Assembly (NCBI RefSeq): GCF_023156585.1 | Contig: NZ_JALNMI010000006.1 | Location: 1 to 64,000, forward strand | Length of the DNA: 64,000 bases | Direction: 5' to 3' | Source of the DNA: Subsaxibacter sp. CAU 1640 | GTDB lineage: Bacteria > Bacteroidota > Bacteroidia > Flavobacteriales > Flavobacteriaceae | Part shown: positions 1 to 8,852 of the stretch, piece after piece | Numbering within the stretch: position 1 is the stretch's first letter | How the letters are laid out: each line of letters begins with the position of its first letter | Notes under the pieces: model-generated | What the model was told of the DNA's origin: nothing | Database searches by the model: none | Seen by the model: only the letters and a program-made list of their open reading frames with translations | Translations under genes and position numbers: made by a program

Positions 1-86
1 TCACCTCTTACCATTCCGAACAGAGAAGTTAAGCCCGTTTGCGCCGATGGTACTGCACCTCGTGGGAGAGTAGGTCGTCGCCTTTT
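1..86 (+). rRNA. rrf: 5S ribosomal RNA, 3' portion (cut by window start)
   Basis: The first bases match the inner and 3' parts of a bacterial 5S rRNA: the CCGAACAGAGAAGTTAAG block of helix III/loop C, then CGATGGTACTGC and GGGAGAGTAGGTCG. About 25-30 nt of the 5' end lie outside the window, so an rRNA operon ends here. The 3' end (near 83-87) is set by the terminator that follows and is approximate. Confidence 0.93.
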
Positions 87-90
87 TCAG

Positions 91-123
91 AAGCCCCCAA
101 CAGAAATGTTGGGGGCTTTTTTT
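91..123 (+). terminator. rRNA operon terminator
   Basis: A perfect 12-bp stem (AAGCCCCCAACA / TGTTGGGGGCTT) closes on a GAAA loop and is followed by a T run. It is an intrinsic terminator placed directly after the 5S rRNA. Confidence 0.95.
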
Positions 124-138
124 GTTGGAAATAATCAT

Positions 139-158
139 ATATTAGTATAAACTAATAT
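139..158. promoter_or_regulatory. perfect 8-bp inverted repeat just upstream of the 163 start codon
   Basis: The arms ATATTAGT and ACTAATAT flank an ATAA spacer and end 4 nt before the ATG at 163. The position suits either an operator overlapping the start region or a hairpin over the ribosome site of the small-protein/helicase operon. No regulator is identified. Confidence 0.4.
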
Positions 159-162
159 CCTT

Positions 163-588
163 ATGAAAAAATCAACAAAAGAACATATTTTTTTTCGAAA
201 AAAATCTATCGATAGCGATACGCTATCTCTATTAGGTTTACAAATTCCTATTTTTTGTATTTTATCAGGTTCATATCATTACGTATATGAATTGTTACCG
301 CAAGGACTCTATTTTTGCTCTACAAGAAGTTGCATCTTTCTGATTATTTTAATAATCTGTATGGCATTTTTTTTAATGTCCATAGGTTATTCTTTTATGA
401 GTTTTTCTTCAATTAACAAGACAGAGTTTAATCATAAAAAAAGTAGTCTCCTCATTTTAAAACGCAACGAATTTAAGATTCAAAGGGCAAAATTATTCTG
501 TATCCATGCGTTTGTTTTGCTTGTCATTAGTTCATTGATTCTATTGAATATTAACGATATCATTGAGTCAAACGCTTTTTGGAAATAG
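163..588 (+). CDS. hypothetical small membrane protein
   Basis: I do not recognise this 141-residue protein. It has a lysine-rich N-terminus and about three hydrophobic stretches (roughly residues 25-48, 54-80 and 113-131), so it is probably an inner-membrane protein. The ATG lies 4 nt after a perfect inverted repeat. Its stop is 5 nt before the helicase ATG at 594, so the two genes are very likely co-transcribed. Nothing in it suggests an enzymatic activity. The gene is AT-rich like its neighbours and shows no sign of transfer. Confidence 0.6.
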   Translation: MKKSTKEHIFFRKKSIDSDTLSLLGLQIPIFCILSGSYHYVYELLPQGLYFCSTRSCIFLIILIICMAFFLMSIGYSFMSFSSINKTEFNHKKSSLLILKRNEFKIQRAKLFCIHAFVLLVISSLILLNINDIIESNAFWK

Positions 589-593
589 ATTTT

Positions 594-3029
594 ATGGTTA
601 ATAATGAATTGCAATTGGCTTGGGACTTCGTTAACAACACGGATCGGAATGCTTTTTTAACAGGAAAGGCAGGTACAGGTAAAACGACATTCTTACACAA
701 ACTAAAATCAGAATCTTTAAAACGATTGGTCGTTGTTGCTCCTACAGGGGTGGCTGCAATTAATGCCAAAGGTGTGACAATCCATTCGTTTTTCCAAATG
801 CCTTTTGGACCTATTTTACCTAATTCACGCACTAACGAGCATACCAATTTTGCTAATAAATTCAGCACCACAAAAATTGATATTATTAAATCCATGGATT
901 TGTTGGTAATCGATGAAATAAGTATGGTAAGGGCTGACTTATTGGACGGGATTGATAACGTTTTAAGACGTTATAAAAATAGAAATAAGGCGTTTGGAGG
1001 AGTCCAGTTATTGATGATTGGAGATTTGCAGCAACTTTCTCCTGTAATAAAAGATGATGAATGGCAATTGTTAAGAGCTTACTACAAAAATGGTTATTTC
1101 TTCAGTAGTAAGGCCTTTCAAATGTCTGAAGCAATCACTATTGAACTCAAGCATATTTATAGACAGGATAATCAAGAGTTCATTCAAATATTAAATCAAA
1201 TTCGCAACAATAATTTACATCAAGCTTCCGCGGAACTATTGAACAAACGTTTTATTCCAGATTTCAATCCTGATCCACAAGAAAGATATATAACACTTAC
1301 AACTCACAATAATAAGGCTGATCGTATAAATACATTGGAGGTAGAGAAGCTTGAAGGCAAAGATTTTATCTTCAAAGCATCCATAGAAGGCATGTTTCCG
1401 GAGTACAGTTATCCAACCTATGAGACACTTAAACTGAAAGTTGGTGCTCAAGTAATGTTCATTAAAAATGATAGTTCACCGGAGAAGCGCTATTATAATG
1501 GAAAAATTGGCAAAATCATACAATTATCTGAAGATGAAGTAATAGTAAGATGTCCGTCTGATGATTTTGATATTGTTACCACAAATGAATTATGGGAAAA
1601 CATTAACTACACTATTCATCCAGAGACTAAAGCTATTTCAGAGAAAATCATTGGTTCTTTTTCCCAAATGCCATTACGTTTAGCTTGGGCAATCACCATT
1701 CATAAAAGTCAGGGCCTTACCTTTGAGAAGGCAATTATTGACATTAATGATTCTTTTGCTCATGGTCAAACGTATGTCGCTTTAAGTAGATGTAAATCTC
1801 TCGAAGGGCTCGTTCTAAAGAACCCAATTAAGAGTAGCAGTATTATCAACGATGAGAATGTGCTTTTATTCAACAAACAATCAGAACAAAATCCACCAGA
1901 TCATCATATTTTAAATATCTCCCAACAAAAGTTTCAATTGAATCTTATTGTTGAATTGTTTGATTACTATGAGTTTTTGTATCCTTTCAATCGTATTTTC
2001 GATATTTATTATAAAAACAAAAGTAGTATTGAAGGTAATATTGAAAATAAGTTAAAGGCAGTTAAAGAAGTCCGTATTCCAGAAGTCTTGAAAGTGGCTA
2101 ATACATTCAAATTAAAATTGGAGCAGTTGGTTAAGAACAATAATTCCTTACCAGAATATGATTCGGTTATACAAGAGCGATTCACAAAGGCCGTTGAGTA
2201 CTTTGAAAATTATACAAAACTGCATCTTAAGCAACCTTTGGGAGAAGTCACTTTTTCTTCAGAAAATAGAGAGATTCAAAAAGATATTTCAAAGCATTTG
2301 CAAACTATTGATAATCTATTGGATATCAAATTATATTGCTTGAAAAGACTTTCAGAAGGTTTTAAAACCAACACTTATCTGGAAGCAAGAGCAAAAGCCA
2401 TTTTGGATAAGCATGGACAGCCAAAAACAAAGAAAGAAATTAAAATTGATACGTCCGCACATCCAGAGTTATTTATCAAGTTGAAACAACTACGTTCAGA
2501 TATTGCAATGGATGAAGATATTAAACATTTTCAGGTGTTCACGCAAAAAACACTTTATGAACTCTGCAATCTTTTACCTACGACATCAAATGAATTAAAA
2601 AAGATTCATGGCATTGGAAAAATAAAATTTCAAAAGTATGGAAAAGCCATACTTGAAGTGATAGATGACTACTGTAAAGCTAACAGGATTGATCAACTAA
2701 AATCAGCTTCAATAGAATATATTATTGAAAAAGTATCAAAGAAAAACACAAAAAAGGTTTCTCTAGATTTATTTAAAAGTGGAAAATCGATTTCTGATAT
2801 AGCCCAAGAACGATTTTTGACCGTTGGAACCATTGAAACACATTTGGCTTCATTTCTAGAAAGTGGAGAAATAGACCTTTATGATTTAATTTCCCGTGAA
2901 AAATTCACTGAACTTGAAAATCTAATTAAAAGCACACCATTTGAAAGTCTGACAGAGCTGAAAAATAAATTAGGAGATAAGTTTTCTTACGGAGAATTAA
3001 GAATTGCAATAAGTGCTATCGCCAAATGA
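594..3029 (+). CDS. PIF1/RecD2-like superfamily 1 DNA helicase with C-terminal HRDC and HTH domains
   Basis: An ATP-dependent DNA helicase of about 811 residues. Walker A GKAGTGKTT is at residues 24-32, followed by Walker B (LVIDEISMV), GDLQQLSP (motif III), TIHKSQGLTF (motif V) and YVALSRCKSLEGL (motif VI). After the motor comes a linker of about 180 residues, an HRDC-like domain (about 620-695, containing a KIHGIGKIKFQKYG helix-hairpin-helix-like segment) and an HTH_40-type domain (about 720-805, with SISDIAQERFLTVGTIETHL). The HRDC/HTH tail is a RecQ-type DNA-binding tail on a PIF1-type motor. I chose the ATG at 594 over an in-frame TTG at 579 because homologous N-termini begin close to the nucleotide-binding domain. 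A role in replication-fork or G-quadruplex processing is inferred from the family. Confidence 0.9.
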   Translation: MVNNELQLAWDFVNNTDRNAFLTGKAGTGKTTFLHKLKSESLKRLVVVAPTGVAAINAKGVTIHSFFQMPFGPILPNSRTNEHTNFANKFSTTKIDIIKSMDLLVIDEISMVRADLLDGIDNVLRRYKNRNKAFGGVQLLMIGDLQQLSPVIKDDEWQLLRAYYKNGYFFSSKAFQMSEAITIELKHIYRQDNQEFIQILNQIRNNNLHQASAELLNKRFIPDFNPDPQERYITLTTHNNKADRINTLEVEKLEGKDFIFKASIEGMFPEYSYPTYETLKLKVGAQVMFIKNDSSPEKRYYNGKIGKIIQLSEDEVIVRCPSDDFDIVTTNELWENINYTIHPETKAISEKIIGSFSQMPLRLAWAITIHKSQGLTFEKAIIDINDSFAHGQTYVALSRCKSLEGLVLKNPIKSSSIINDENVLLFNKQSEQNPPDHHILNISQQKFQLNLIVELFDYYEFLYPFNRIFDIYYKNKSSIEGNIENKLKAVKEVRIPEVLKVANTFKLKLEQLVKNNNSLPEYDSVIQERFTKAVEYFENYTKLHLKQPLGEVTFSSENREIQKDISKHLQTIDNLLDIKLYCLKRLSEGFKTNTYLEARAKAILDKHGQPKTKKEIKIDTSAHPELFIKLKQLRSDIAMDEDIKHFQVFTQKTLYELCNLLPTTSNELKKIHGIGKIKFQKYGKAILEVIDDYCKANRIDQLKSASIEYIIEKVSKKNTKKVSLDLFKSGKSISDIAQERFLTVGTIETHLASFLESGEIDLYDLISREKFTELENLIKSTPFESLTELKNKLGDKFSYGELRIAISAIAK

Positions 3030-3030
3030 A

Positions 3031-3066
3031 AAGGCCTGATACGTTTTCATAAACCTATCAGACCTT
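3031..3066. terminator. probable bidirectional terminator between convergent genes
   Basis: The arms AAGGCCTGATA and TATCAGACCTT pair with one mismatch across a loop of about 14 nt, between the helicase stop and the end of the convergent acyl-CoA dehydrogenase gene. The T run is weak, so termination strength is uncertain. Confidence 0.6.
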
Positions 3067-3086
3067 AATCGTCTCATTATTTTCAA

Positions 3087-4229
3087 TTAAGCCTTAATCA
3101 AACTCCGAGAAATCACAATTTTCTGAATCTCCGAAGTTCCTTCATAAATCTGGGTGATTTTTGCATCTCTCATCAAACGCTCAACATGATATTCCTTTAC
3201 AAATCCATTTCCTCCATGAATCTGAACAGCTTCAACCGTATGTTGCATGGCAACTTTGGAAGCATATAATTTTGCCATAGCACTTGACACATCGTAATTG
3301 TTACCGTTATCTTTATCCCAGGCAGCCTTCAATACTAAATGTCGAGCGGCTTCGATATCAGTATACATATCGGCCAATTTAAAAGCGATAGCCTGATGAT
3401 TGCAAATCTCAGTGCCAAATGCTTTGCGTTCTTTCGAATACTTTAAAGCCAATTCATAAGCACCGGATGCAATACCCAATGCTTGAGCTGCTATTCCAAT
3501 ACGTCCACCTGAAAGAGTTTTCATCGCAAATCTGAAGCCAGAACCGTCTTCACCTATTCTATTTTCCTTTGGTACTTTGACATCATTAAATTGAAGTGTA
3601 TGGGTATCACTTCCTCTAATTCCAAGCTTATCTTCTTTTGGTCCTACGTCAAATCCAGGTGTTCCTTTTTCAACAATAAAAGCGTTGATACCATGAGAAC
3701 CTTTATCTCTGTCAGTTTGAGCTATCACCAAATAGACGTCAGCGCGTCCTCCACTGGTAATCCAGTTTTTGGTGCCATTGATCACGTAGTGGTCTCCTTT
3801 ATCGATTGCAGTGGTTTTTTGAGAGGTAGCATCACTTCCAGCTTCGGGCTCACTTAAACAAAATGCACCCACAAATTCACCTGTTGCTAGTTTCGTTAAG
3901 TATTTTTGTTTTTGTTCTTCTGTGCCGTAGGTCTCAAGGCCATAACAAACCAATGAATTGTTTACTGAAACTATTACAGAAGCCGATGCGTCAATTTTTG
4001 ATAACTCTTCCATAATCAATACGTATGAAATGGCGTCCATGCCACTACCACCATATTTCGGGTCGACCATAATTCCCATAAAACCTAAATCTCCCATTTT
4101 TTTGACCAATTCTTGAGGAAATTCTTGCTTGTTATCACGTTCTATAACTCCCGGAAGTAATTCTGTTATTGCAAAATCGCGCGCGGCATCGCGAATCATA
4201 ATGTGTTCTTCTGTAAGACTAAAATCCAT
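3087..4229 (-). CDS. acyl-CoA dehydrogenase (short/branched-chain type)
   Basis: A FAD-dependent acyl-CoA dehydrogenase of 380 residues, the usual length for the family. It carries the FAD/substrate signature CLSEPEAGSDATS, the WITSGG stretch and, near the C-terminus, QIYEGTSEIQK containing the catalytic Glu typical of short-chain and isovaleryl/glutaryl-like members. It catalyses the first alpha,beta-dehydrogenation of an acyl-CoA in fatty-acid or branched amino-acid breakdown and passes electrons to ETF. The chain-length preference cannot be read from the sequence. The gene stands alone, convergent with the helicase and divergent from anmK. Confidence 0.93.
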   Translation of the reverse strand: MDFSLTEEHIMIRDAARDFAITELLPGVIERDNKQEFPQELVKKMGDLGFMGIMVDPKYGGSGMDAISYVLIMEELSKIDASASVIVSVNNSLVCYGLETYGTEEQKQKYLTKLATGEFVGAFCLSEPEAGSDATSQKTTAIDKGDHYVINGTKNWITSGGRADVYLVIAQTDRDKGSHGINAFIVEKGTPGFDVGPKEDKLGIRGSDTHTLQFNDVKVPKENRIGEDGSGFRFAMKTLSGGRIGIAAQALGIASGAYELALKYSKERKAFGTEICNHQAIAFKLADMYTDIEAARHLVLKAAWDKDNGNNYDVSSAMAKLYASKVAMQHTVEAVQIHGGNGFVKEYHVERLMRDAKITQIYEGTSEIQKIVISRSLIKA

Positions 4230-4321
4230 AGTTTTCTATTCTTGTTGATTTGATAAAAAAATGATGGCAAAGATAACGTTTTCGTAGAATTATTTCAATA
4301 AGGATTTGTAGTTTTACCAAT

Positions 4322-5386
4322 ATGATAAAGAACCGATATGATGTCATAGGAATAATGTCTGGTACCTCGCTAGATGGAATAGATTTGGCATACGTATCAT
4401 TTATTTATAATGACAGACTTGAATATAAAATTCATAAAACGGTAACAGTTCCTTATCAACCTGAATGGATACAGAAGCTTCAATCATTGGTAGCATTATC
4501 TTTTGATGATTTAAAACTTCTGGATGAAGTGTATACAGATTATTTGAGTGAAATTGTTGTTGATTTTATCCGTAGGAATAAGATAGAAAAGTTAGATGCT
4601 GTATGTTCTCATGGCCATACCGCTTTGCATCAGCCAGATAAAGGATTGACCTATCAAATAGGTAATTTACCAAAAATTGCAACCAATATCAATGAGCTTG
4701 CGGTGTGCGATTTTAGGGTTGATGATGTTCTTCTCGGTGGTCAAGGAGCACCTTTGGTGCCAATTGGCGATGAACTGTTATTTTCAAATTATGATTTTTG
4801 CCTCAATTTGGGAGGTTTTGCCAACATCTCTACCAAAATTGATGGCGAACGGATTGCCTATGATATTTGTCCTGTTAATATTGTATTGAATCATTATGTA
4901 CATCAATTAGGCTTTGATTATGACAATAAAGGTAAGTTGGCTTCAACGGGAAGCATCAATAAAGGTTTATTAGAAAAATTAAACGCATTTCAATTTTATA
5001 AACAACATCCCCCCAAGTCTTTAGGTTTGGAATGGGTCAAATCTGAAGTTTTCCCTTTGATTGATTCATTTCAGTTGGATGTCATAGATATTTTGAGAAC
5101 TTTCATAGAGCACATATCAATACAAATTTCTAAAAATATCTTTTCAGGGTTTGAAGCTTCCGTTTTATGTACTGGAGGAGGTGCTTATAATGATTTTTTG
5201 ATTAAAAGAATTAAAAATCACACAGTTAGCAGTTTGTTAATTCCCTCTAAAGAACTTATAGAATTTAAGGAAGCTCTAGTGTTTGGTTTTTTGGGTGTAA
5301 GAAAGCTTCGCAATGAAATCAATTGCTTAAAAAGTGTTACTGGAGCGGCAAAAGATCATAGCTCTGGCAAAGTGTATTGTCCATAA
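4322..5386 (+). CDS. anmK: anhydro-N-acetylmuramic acid kinase
   Basis: AnmK converts 1,6-anhydro-MurNAc to MurNAc-6-phosphate during cell-wall recycling. The N-terminal GIMSGTSLDGIDLA is the diagnostic ATP-binding motif of the family. It is followed by CSHGHTALHQP, a CDFR/VDDVLLGGQGAPLVPIGD segment, LNLGGFANIS and the C-terminal CTGGGAYN. The length of 354 residues is slightly short of the roughly 370-residue E. coli protein. The gene is monocistronic or leads into the dehydrogenase at 5451, 64 bp downstream. No MurQ-type etherase gene is nearby. Confidence 0.95.
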   Translation: MIKNRYDVIGIMSGTSLDGIDLAYVSFIYNDRLEYKIHKTVTVPYQPEWIQKLQSLVALSFDDLKLLDEVYTDYLSEIVVDFIRRNKIEKLDAVCSHGHTALHQPDKGLTYQIGNLPKIATNINELAVCDFRVDDVLLGGQGAPLVPIGDELLFSNYDFCLNLGGFANISTKIDGERIAYDICPVNIVLNHYVHQLGFDYDNKGKLASTGSINKGLLEKLNAFQFYKQHPPKSLGLEWVKSEVFPLIDSFQLDVIDILRTFIEHISIQISKNIFSGFEASVLCTGGGAYNDFLIKRIKNHTVSSLLIPSKELIEFKEALVFGFLGVRKLRNEINCLKSVTGAAKDHSSGKVYCP

Positions 5387-5425
5387 AATTATTGTAAAAT
5401 TAATCTTTATGGATTTTTTGTTTTT

Positions 5426-5433
5426 TATATTTG
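5426..5433 (+). promoter_or_regulatory. Bacteroidota -7 promoter element
   Basis: TATATTTG matches the TAnnTTTG consensus and lies 17 nt before the ATG at 5451. No TTG is found at the ideal spacing upstream, so only the -7 half is supported. Confidence 0.45.
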
Positions 5434-5450
5434 TTACAGAATTACTTTAG

Positions 5451-6677
5451 ATGAAAGATTTACTTCAGAAGTACGAAGACAAAGACCCCGAAATTATATT
5501 TAACTGGAAAGACCCAGAAACCGAAGCCGAAGGCTGGACAGTCATTAATTCATTGAGAGGCGGTGCTGCCGGAGGTGGAACGCGTATGCGCAAAGGATTG
5601 GATATGAATGAAGTTTTGTCTTTAGCAAAAACCATGGAGGTTAAATTCACCGTTTCTGGACCAGCAATTGGAGGTGCCAAATCGGGAATCAACTTCGACC
5701 CACACGACCCAAGAAAAAAGGGTGTTTTGGAACGTTGGTATAATGCTGTTTCTCCTTTATTGAAAAGTTATTATGGCACCGGAGGAGATTTAAATGTAGA
5801 TGAAATACACGAAGTTATTCCGATTACGGAAGAAAGTGGTGTATGGCATCCTCAAGAAGGTGTTTTTGAAGGACATTTTAAACCTACTCAAGCAGATAAA
5901 ATAAACCGGATAGGACAATTGCGCCATGGTGTGATTAAAGTTATTGAAAATCCAAAATATTCTCCAGATGTACGCCGTAAATATACAGTTGCCGATATGA
6001 TTACAGGTTTTGGAGTTGCAGAAGCAGTGAGGCATTTTTATGACGTTCAAGGCGAATCGGTGGTAGGTAAGAGAGCAATTGTTCAAGGCTTTGGGAATGT
6101 TGGCGCAGCAGCGGCTTTTTATTTATCTCAAATGGGAGCCAAAGTTGTGGGCATCATTGATATTGTAGGTGGTATTATTAACGAAGAGGGTTTTTCATTT
6201 GAAGAAATCACCGACTTATATTTAGAGAAGACAGGTAATACATTGGTAAGCGACAACCTCATACCTTATGAGATTATGAACGAAAAAATTTGGTCTTTGG
6301 AAACCGAAATTTTTGCGCCATGTGCAGCATCCAGATTAATAACAAAACATCAAATAGATCAAATGATAGATACTGGATTAGAGGTTATTTCCTGTGGTGC
6401 CAACGTGCCTTTTGCAGATAAAGAAATTTTTTTCGGACCAATAATGGAATATACAGATAAAAAAGTTAGCCTTATTCCAGATTTTATATCCAATTGTGGG
6501 ATGGCAAGAGTTTTTGCTTATTTTATGGAGCAGAAAGTTCAAATGACTGATGATGCCATTTTCAACGATACATCAAACCGAATCAAACAAGCGATTAAAC
6601 AGGTGTACGATAAGAATAAGACAAAAGTAGGCATAAGCGAAACAGCTTTCGAAATCGCCTTAAGTCAACTTATATAA
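5451..6677 (+). CDS. Glu/Leu/Phe/Val dehydrogenase family protein
   Basis: An NAD(P)-dependent amino-acid dehydrogenase of 408 residues that would deaminate an L-amino acid to its oxo acid and ammonia. The N-terminal dimerisation/substrate domain contains GPAIGGAKSGI, whose Lys is the usual catalytic residue, and YGTGGDLNVDE with the catalytic Asp. The C-terminal Rossmann fold shows GFGNVGAAAAFYLSQMGAKVVGI. Substrate choice between Glu and Leu cannot be settled by eye. A TAnnTTTG element precedes it, and nhaD follows after 10 bp in the same direction. Confidence 0.9.
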   Translation: MKDLLQKYEDKDPEIIFNWKDPETEAEGWTVINSLRGGAAGGGTRMRKGLDMNEVLSLAKTMEVKFTVSGPAIGGAKSGINFDPHDPRKKGVLERWYNAVSPLLKSYYGTGGDLNVDEIHEVIPITEESGVWHPQEGVFEGHFKPTQADKINRIGQLRHGVIKVIENPKYSPDVRRKYTVADMITGFGVAEAVRHFYDVQGESVVGKRAIVQGFGNVGAAAAFYLSQMGAKVVGIIDIVGGIINEEGFSFEEITDLYLEKTGNTLVSDNLIPYEIMNEKIWSLETEIFAPCAASRLITKHQIDQMIDTGLEVISCGANVPFADKEIFFGPIMEYTDKKVSLIPDFISNCGMARVFAYFMEQKVQMTDDAIFNDTSNRIKQAIKQVYDKNKTKVGISETAFEIALSQLI

Positions 6678-6687
6678 TATCATATTT

Positions 6688-8103
6688 ATGGAAACTGTAA
6701 TTATACTCGTATTTATTTTCGGCTATTTAGCCATAACCCTTGAACATAACCTAAAGATCGATAAGCTCATACCGGCCCTTGTGATGATGGCTATTAGCTG
6801 GGCTCTGATTTCACTCGGTTTAGAAGGTTTTAATGAATGGTTCGATTCTTCTCAACATGCATTGGTGGATGGTTTTGCCAATATGCCTTTGGAAAATATA
6901 TCCAATCCAGATGAAAGCAAAATGCACATAATGGAAGAAAGCTTATTGCATCATCTAGGTAAAACAGCTGAAATCCTGGTATTTCTTTTGGGAGCTATGA
7001 CCATTGTTGAAATCATTGATTATTTTGATGGTTTTTCCACCATAAAGGGTTTTGTAAAGACTAGGAAGAAAACCAAAATTCTTTGGATATTCTCTATTCT
7101 AGCCTTTATCCTATCTGCTATAATTGATAATCTCACAGCTACCATAGTTTTAATTTCTATCCTTCAAAAAATAGTGAAAGATAGAGATATGCGTCTTTGG
7201 TATGCTGGTCTTATCATCATCGCTGCAAATGCTGGTGGAGCCTGGTCACCGATTGGTGATGTGACTACAACAATGCTTTGGATTGGTAAAAAGGTAACAA
7301 CTAGCCATTTATTTGTTTATTTGTTTTTGCCTTCTTTAGTATGTATGGCCTTGCCAGCGCTGATCGCCTCTTTCATGCCTATTTTCAAAGGGACTTTAGA
7401 TGTCGAAGAAGAAGTTGATGACAAGCCAAAAAGCAAATTTAGCTCTACGATGTTATATCTTGGGTTGGGTGCAATTGTTTTTGTTCCGATTTTCAAAACT
7501 ATAACTCATTTACCGCCATATGTTGGTATGATGCTATCATTGGGTGTTGTAGCAATTTTTGCCGAAATGTACAGTAGTTCCAAATTCACACTTTCTGACC
7601 CATCAGCTTCAGAGGAAGATGCCCATGGGCATCACAGCCCTGTACACTCATCACTGTCCAAGATTGAGCTTCCGAGTATTTTATTTTTTCTTGGAATATT
7701 AATGGCTGTGGCGGCGTTGGAATCTTTGGGAATCTTGTTTGAATTTGCTACAACCTTACAAGATAATATGCCAATGCTTGGTACTGAATTACATCATACA
7801 GGTGTTTCTGATTTAGTGATTTTACTTCTTGGTGTAGCGTCAGCAGTCATTGACAATGTACCATTGGTTGCCGCCAGTTTAGGAATGTTCTCAGAACCTA
7901 TAGATAATGAATTATGGCACTTTGTTGCTTATTCAGCCGGAACAGGGGGTAGCATGCTCATTATTGGTTCAGCCGCTGGGGTTGTTGCTATGGGAATGGA
8001 GAAAATCGATTTCTTCTGGTATCTCAAAAAAATATCATGGCTGGCACTCATAGGCTTTTTGGCAGGAGCTATAACCTTTATGTTTACAAGAACAATATTT
8101 TAA
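6688..8103 (+). CDS. nhaD: NhaD-type sodium:proton antiporter
   Basis: An inner-membrane Na+/H+ antiporter of 471 residues with about 12 hydrophobic segments. The two pseudo-symmetric transport motifs of the ArsB/NhaD superfamily are visible as AIIDNLTATIVL (first half) and AVIDNVPLVAA (second half), together with NAGGAWSPIGDVTTTMLWIG. A hydrophilic loop near residues 305-325 is rich in His and Glu (EEDAHGHHSPVHSS) and could sense pH or bind metal; that is inference. NhaD exports Na+ in marine bacteria. The gene sits 10 bp after the amino-acid dehydrogenase gene. Confidence 0.95.
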   Translation: METVIILVFIFGYLAITLEHNLKIDKLIPALVMMAISWALISLGLEGFNEWFDSSQHALVDGFANMPLENISNPDESKMHIMEESLLHHLGKTAEILVFLLGAMTIVEIIDYFDGFSTIKGFVKTRKKTKILWIFSILAFILSAIIDNLTATIVLISILQKIVKDRDMRLWYAGLIIIAANAGGAWSPIGDVTTTMLWIGKKVTTSHLFVYLFLPSLVCMALPALIASFMPIFKGTLDVEEEVDDKPKSKFSSTMLYLGLGAIVFVPIFKTITHLPPYVGMMLSLGVVAIFAEMYSSSKFTLSDPSASEEDAHGHHSPVHSSLSKIELPSILFFLGILMAVAALESLGILFEFATTLQDNMPMLGTELHHTGVSDLVILLLGVASAVIDNVPLVAASLGMFSEPIDNELWHFVAYSAGTGGSMLIIGSAAGVVAMGMEKIDFFWYLKKISWLALIGFLAGAITFMFTRTIF

Positions 8104-8112
8104 CTAACATAC

Positions 8113-8131
8113 TTTAGGCGTATTTTAGGCG
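8113..8131 (+). repeat. two TTTAGGCG direct repeats spaced 11 bp
   Basis: TTTAGGCG starts at 8113 and again at 8124, one helical turn apart, in the 53-bp gap between nhaD and exbB. The arrangement resembles a protein-binding direct repeat, but no regulator is known. Confidence 0.4.
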
Positions 8132-8156
8132 TTTATAGACTAATTAAAACAATTAT

Positions 8157-8852
8157 ATGGCATTATTTTATATCATACAAGAAGGAGTTGAAGCAGTTCC
8201 GACGGAAGAATCAGTCGAGAAAACCCTTTCGATTATTGAATTGATTGGTAGTGGTGGCACCGCAGGGATGGTCATCATTGGCATTTTGTTTATTTTGCTT
8301 TTTGTGGCATTGTATATTTATTTTGAACGCTTATTCGCCATCAAAGCAGCTTCAAAGATTGATGCCAACTTCATGAATCAAATAAAAGACCATGTGTCTA
8401 ATGGTAAAACCGATTCAGCTCAAATTTTATGTGCTCAGGTTAATACGCCTGTTTCCCGATTGATTAACAAAGGAATCAGTAGAATTGGCAAACCTTTGGC
8501 TGATATTAACACAGCCATTGAAAATGCAGGACGTTTGGAAATTTATGGTTTAGAAAAAAATGTGAGTATGCTCGCAACTATTTCTGGTGTAGCTCCTATG
8601 ATTGGATTTCTTGGAACAGTTGTTGGTATGATATTGGCAATATTTGAATTGGCAAATGCTGGCGGAACTATACAGATGGATGTTTTAGCAAGTGGTTTGT
8701 ACACAGCTATGACTACTACAGTTGCAGGTCTAATAGTTGGTATTGTCGCTTACATGGCCTATAATCATCTTGTGGTAAAAACAGATAAGGTTGTTTATCA
8801 AATGGAAGCCAACTCATTAGAGTTTTTGGATCACTTAAATGAACCTATTTAA
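8157..8852 (+). CDS. exbB: MotA/TolQ/ExbB proton channel family protein
   Basis: The channel subunit of the ExbB-ExbD-TonB motor, which couples the proton gradient to outer-membrane transport. It has 231 residues with three membrane spans (about 35-60, 137-160 and 180-205). The conserved segment around the second and third spans (VAPMIGFLGTVVGMI ... LYTAMTTTVAGLIVG) carries the channel-lining Thr/Gly residues. The N-terminus has no cleavable signal. The stop codon overlaps the exbD start by one base, indicating translational coupling. Confidence 0.92.
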   Translation: MALFYIIQEGVEAVPTEESVEKTLSIIELIGSGGTAGMVIIGILFILLFVALYIYFERLFAIKAASKIDANFMNQIKDHVSNGKTDSAQILCAQVNTPVSRLINKGISRIGKPLADINTAIENAGRLEIYGLEKNVSMLATISGVAPMIGFLGTVVGMILAIFELANAGGTIQMDVLASGLYTAMTTTVAGLIVGIVAYMAYNHLVVKTDKVVYQMEANSLEFLDHLNEPI

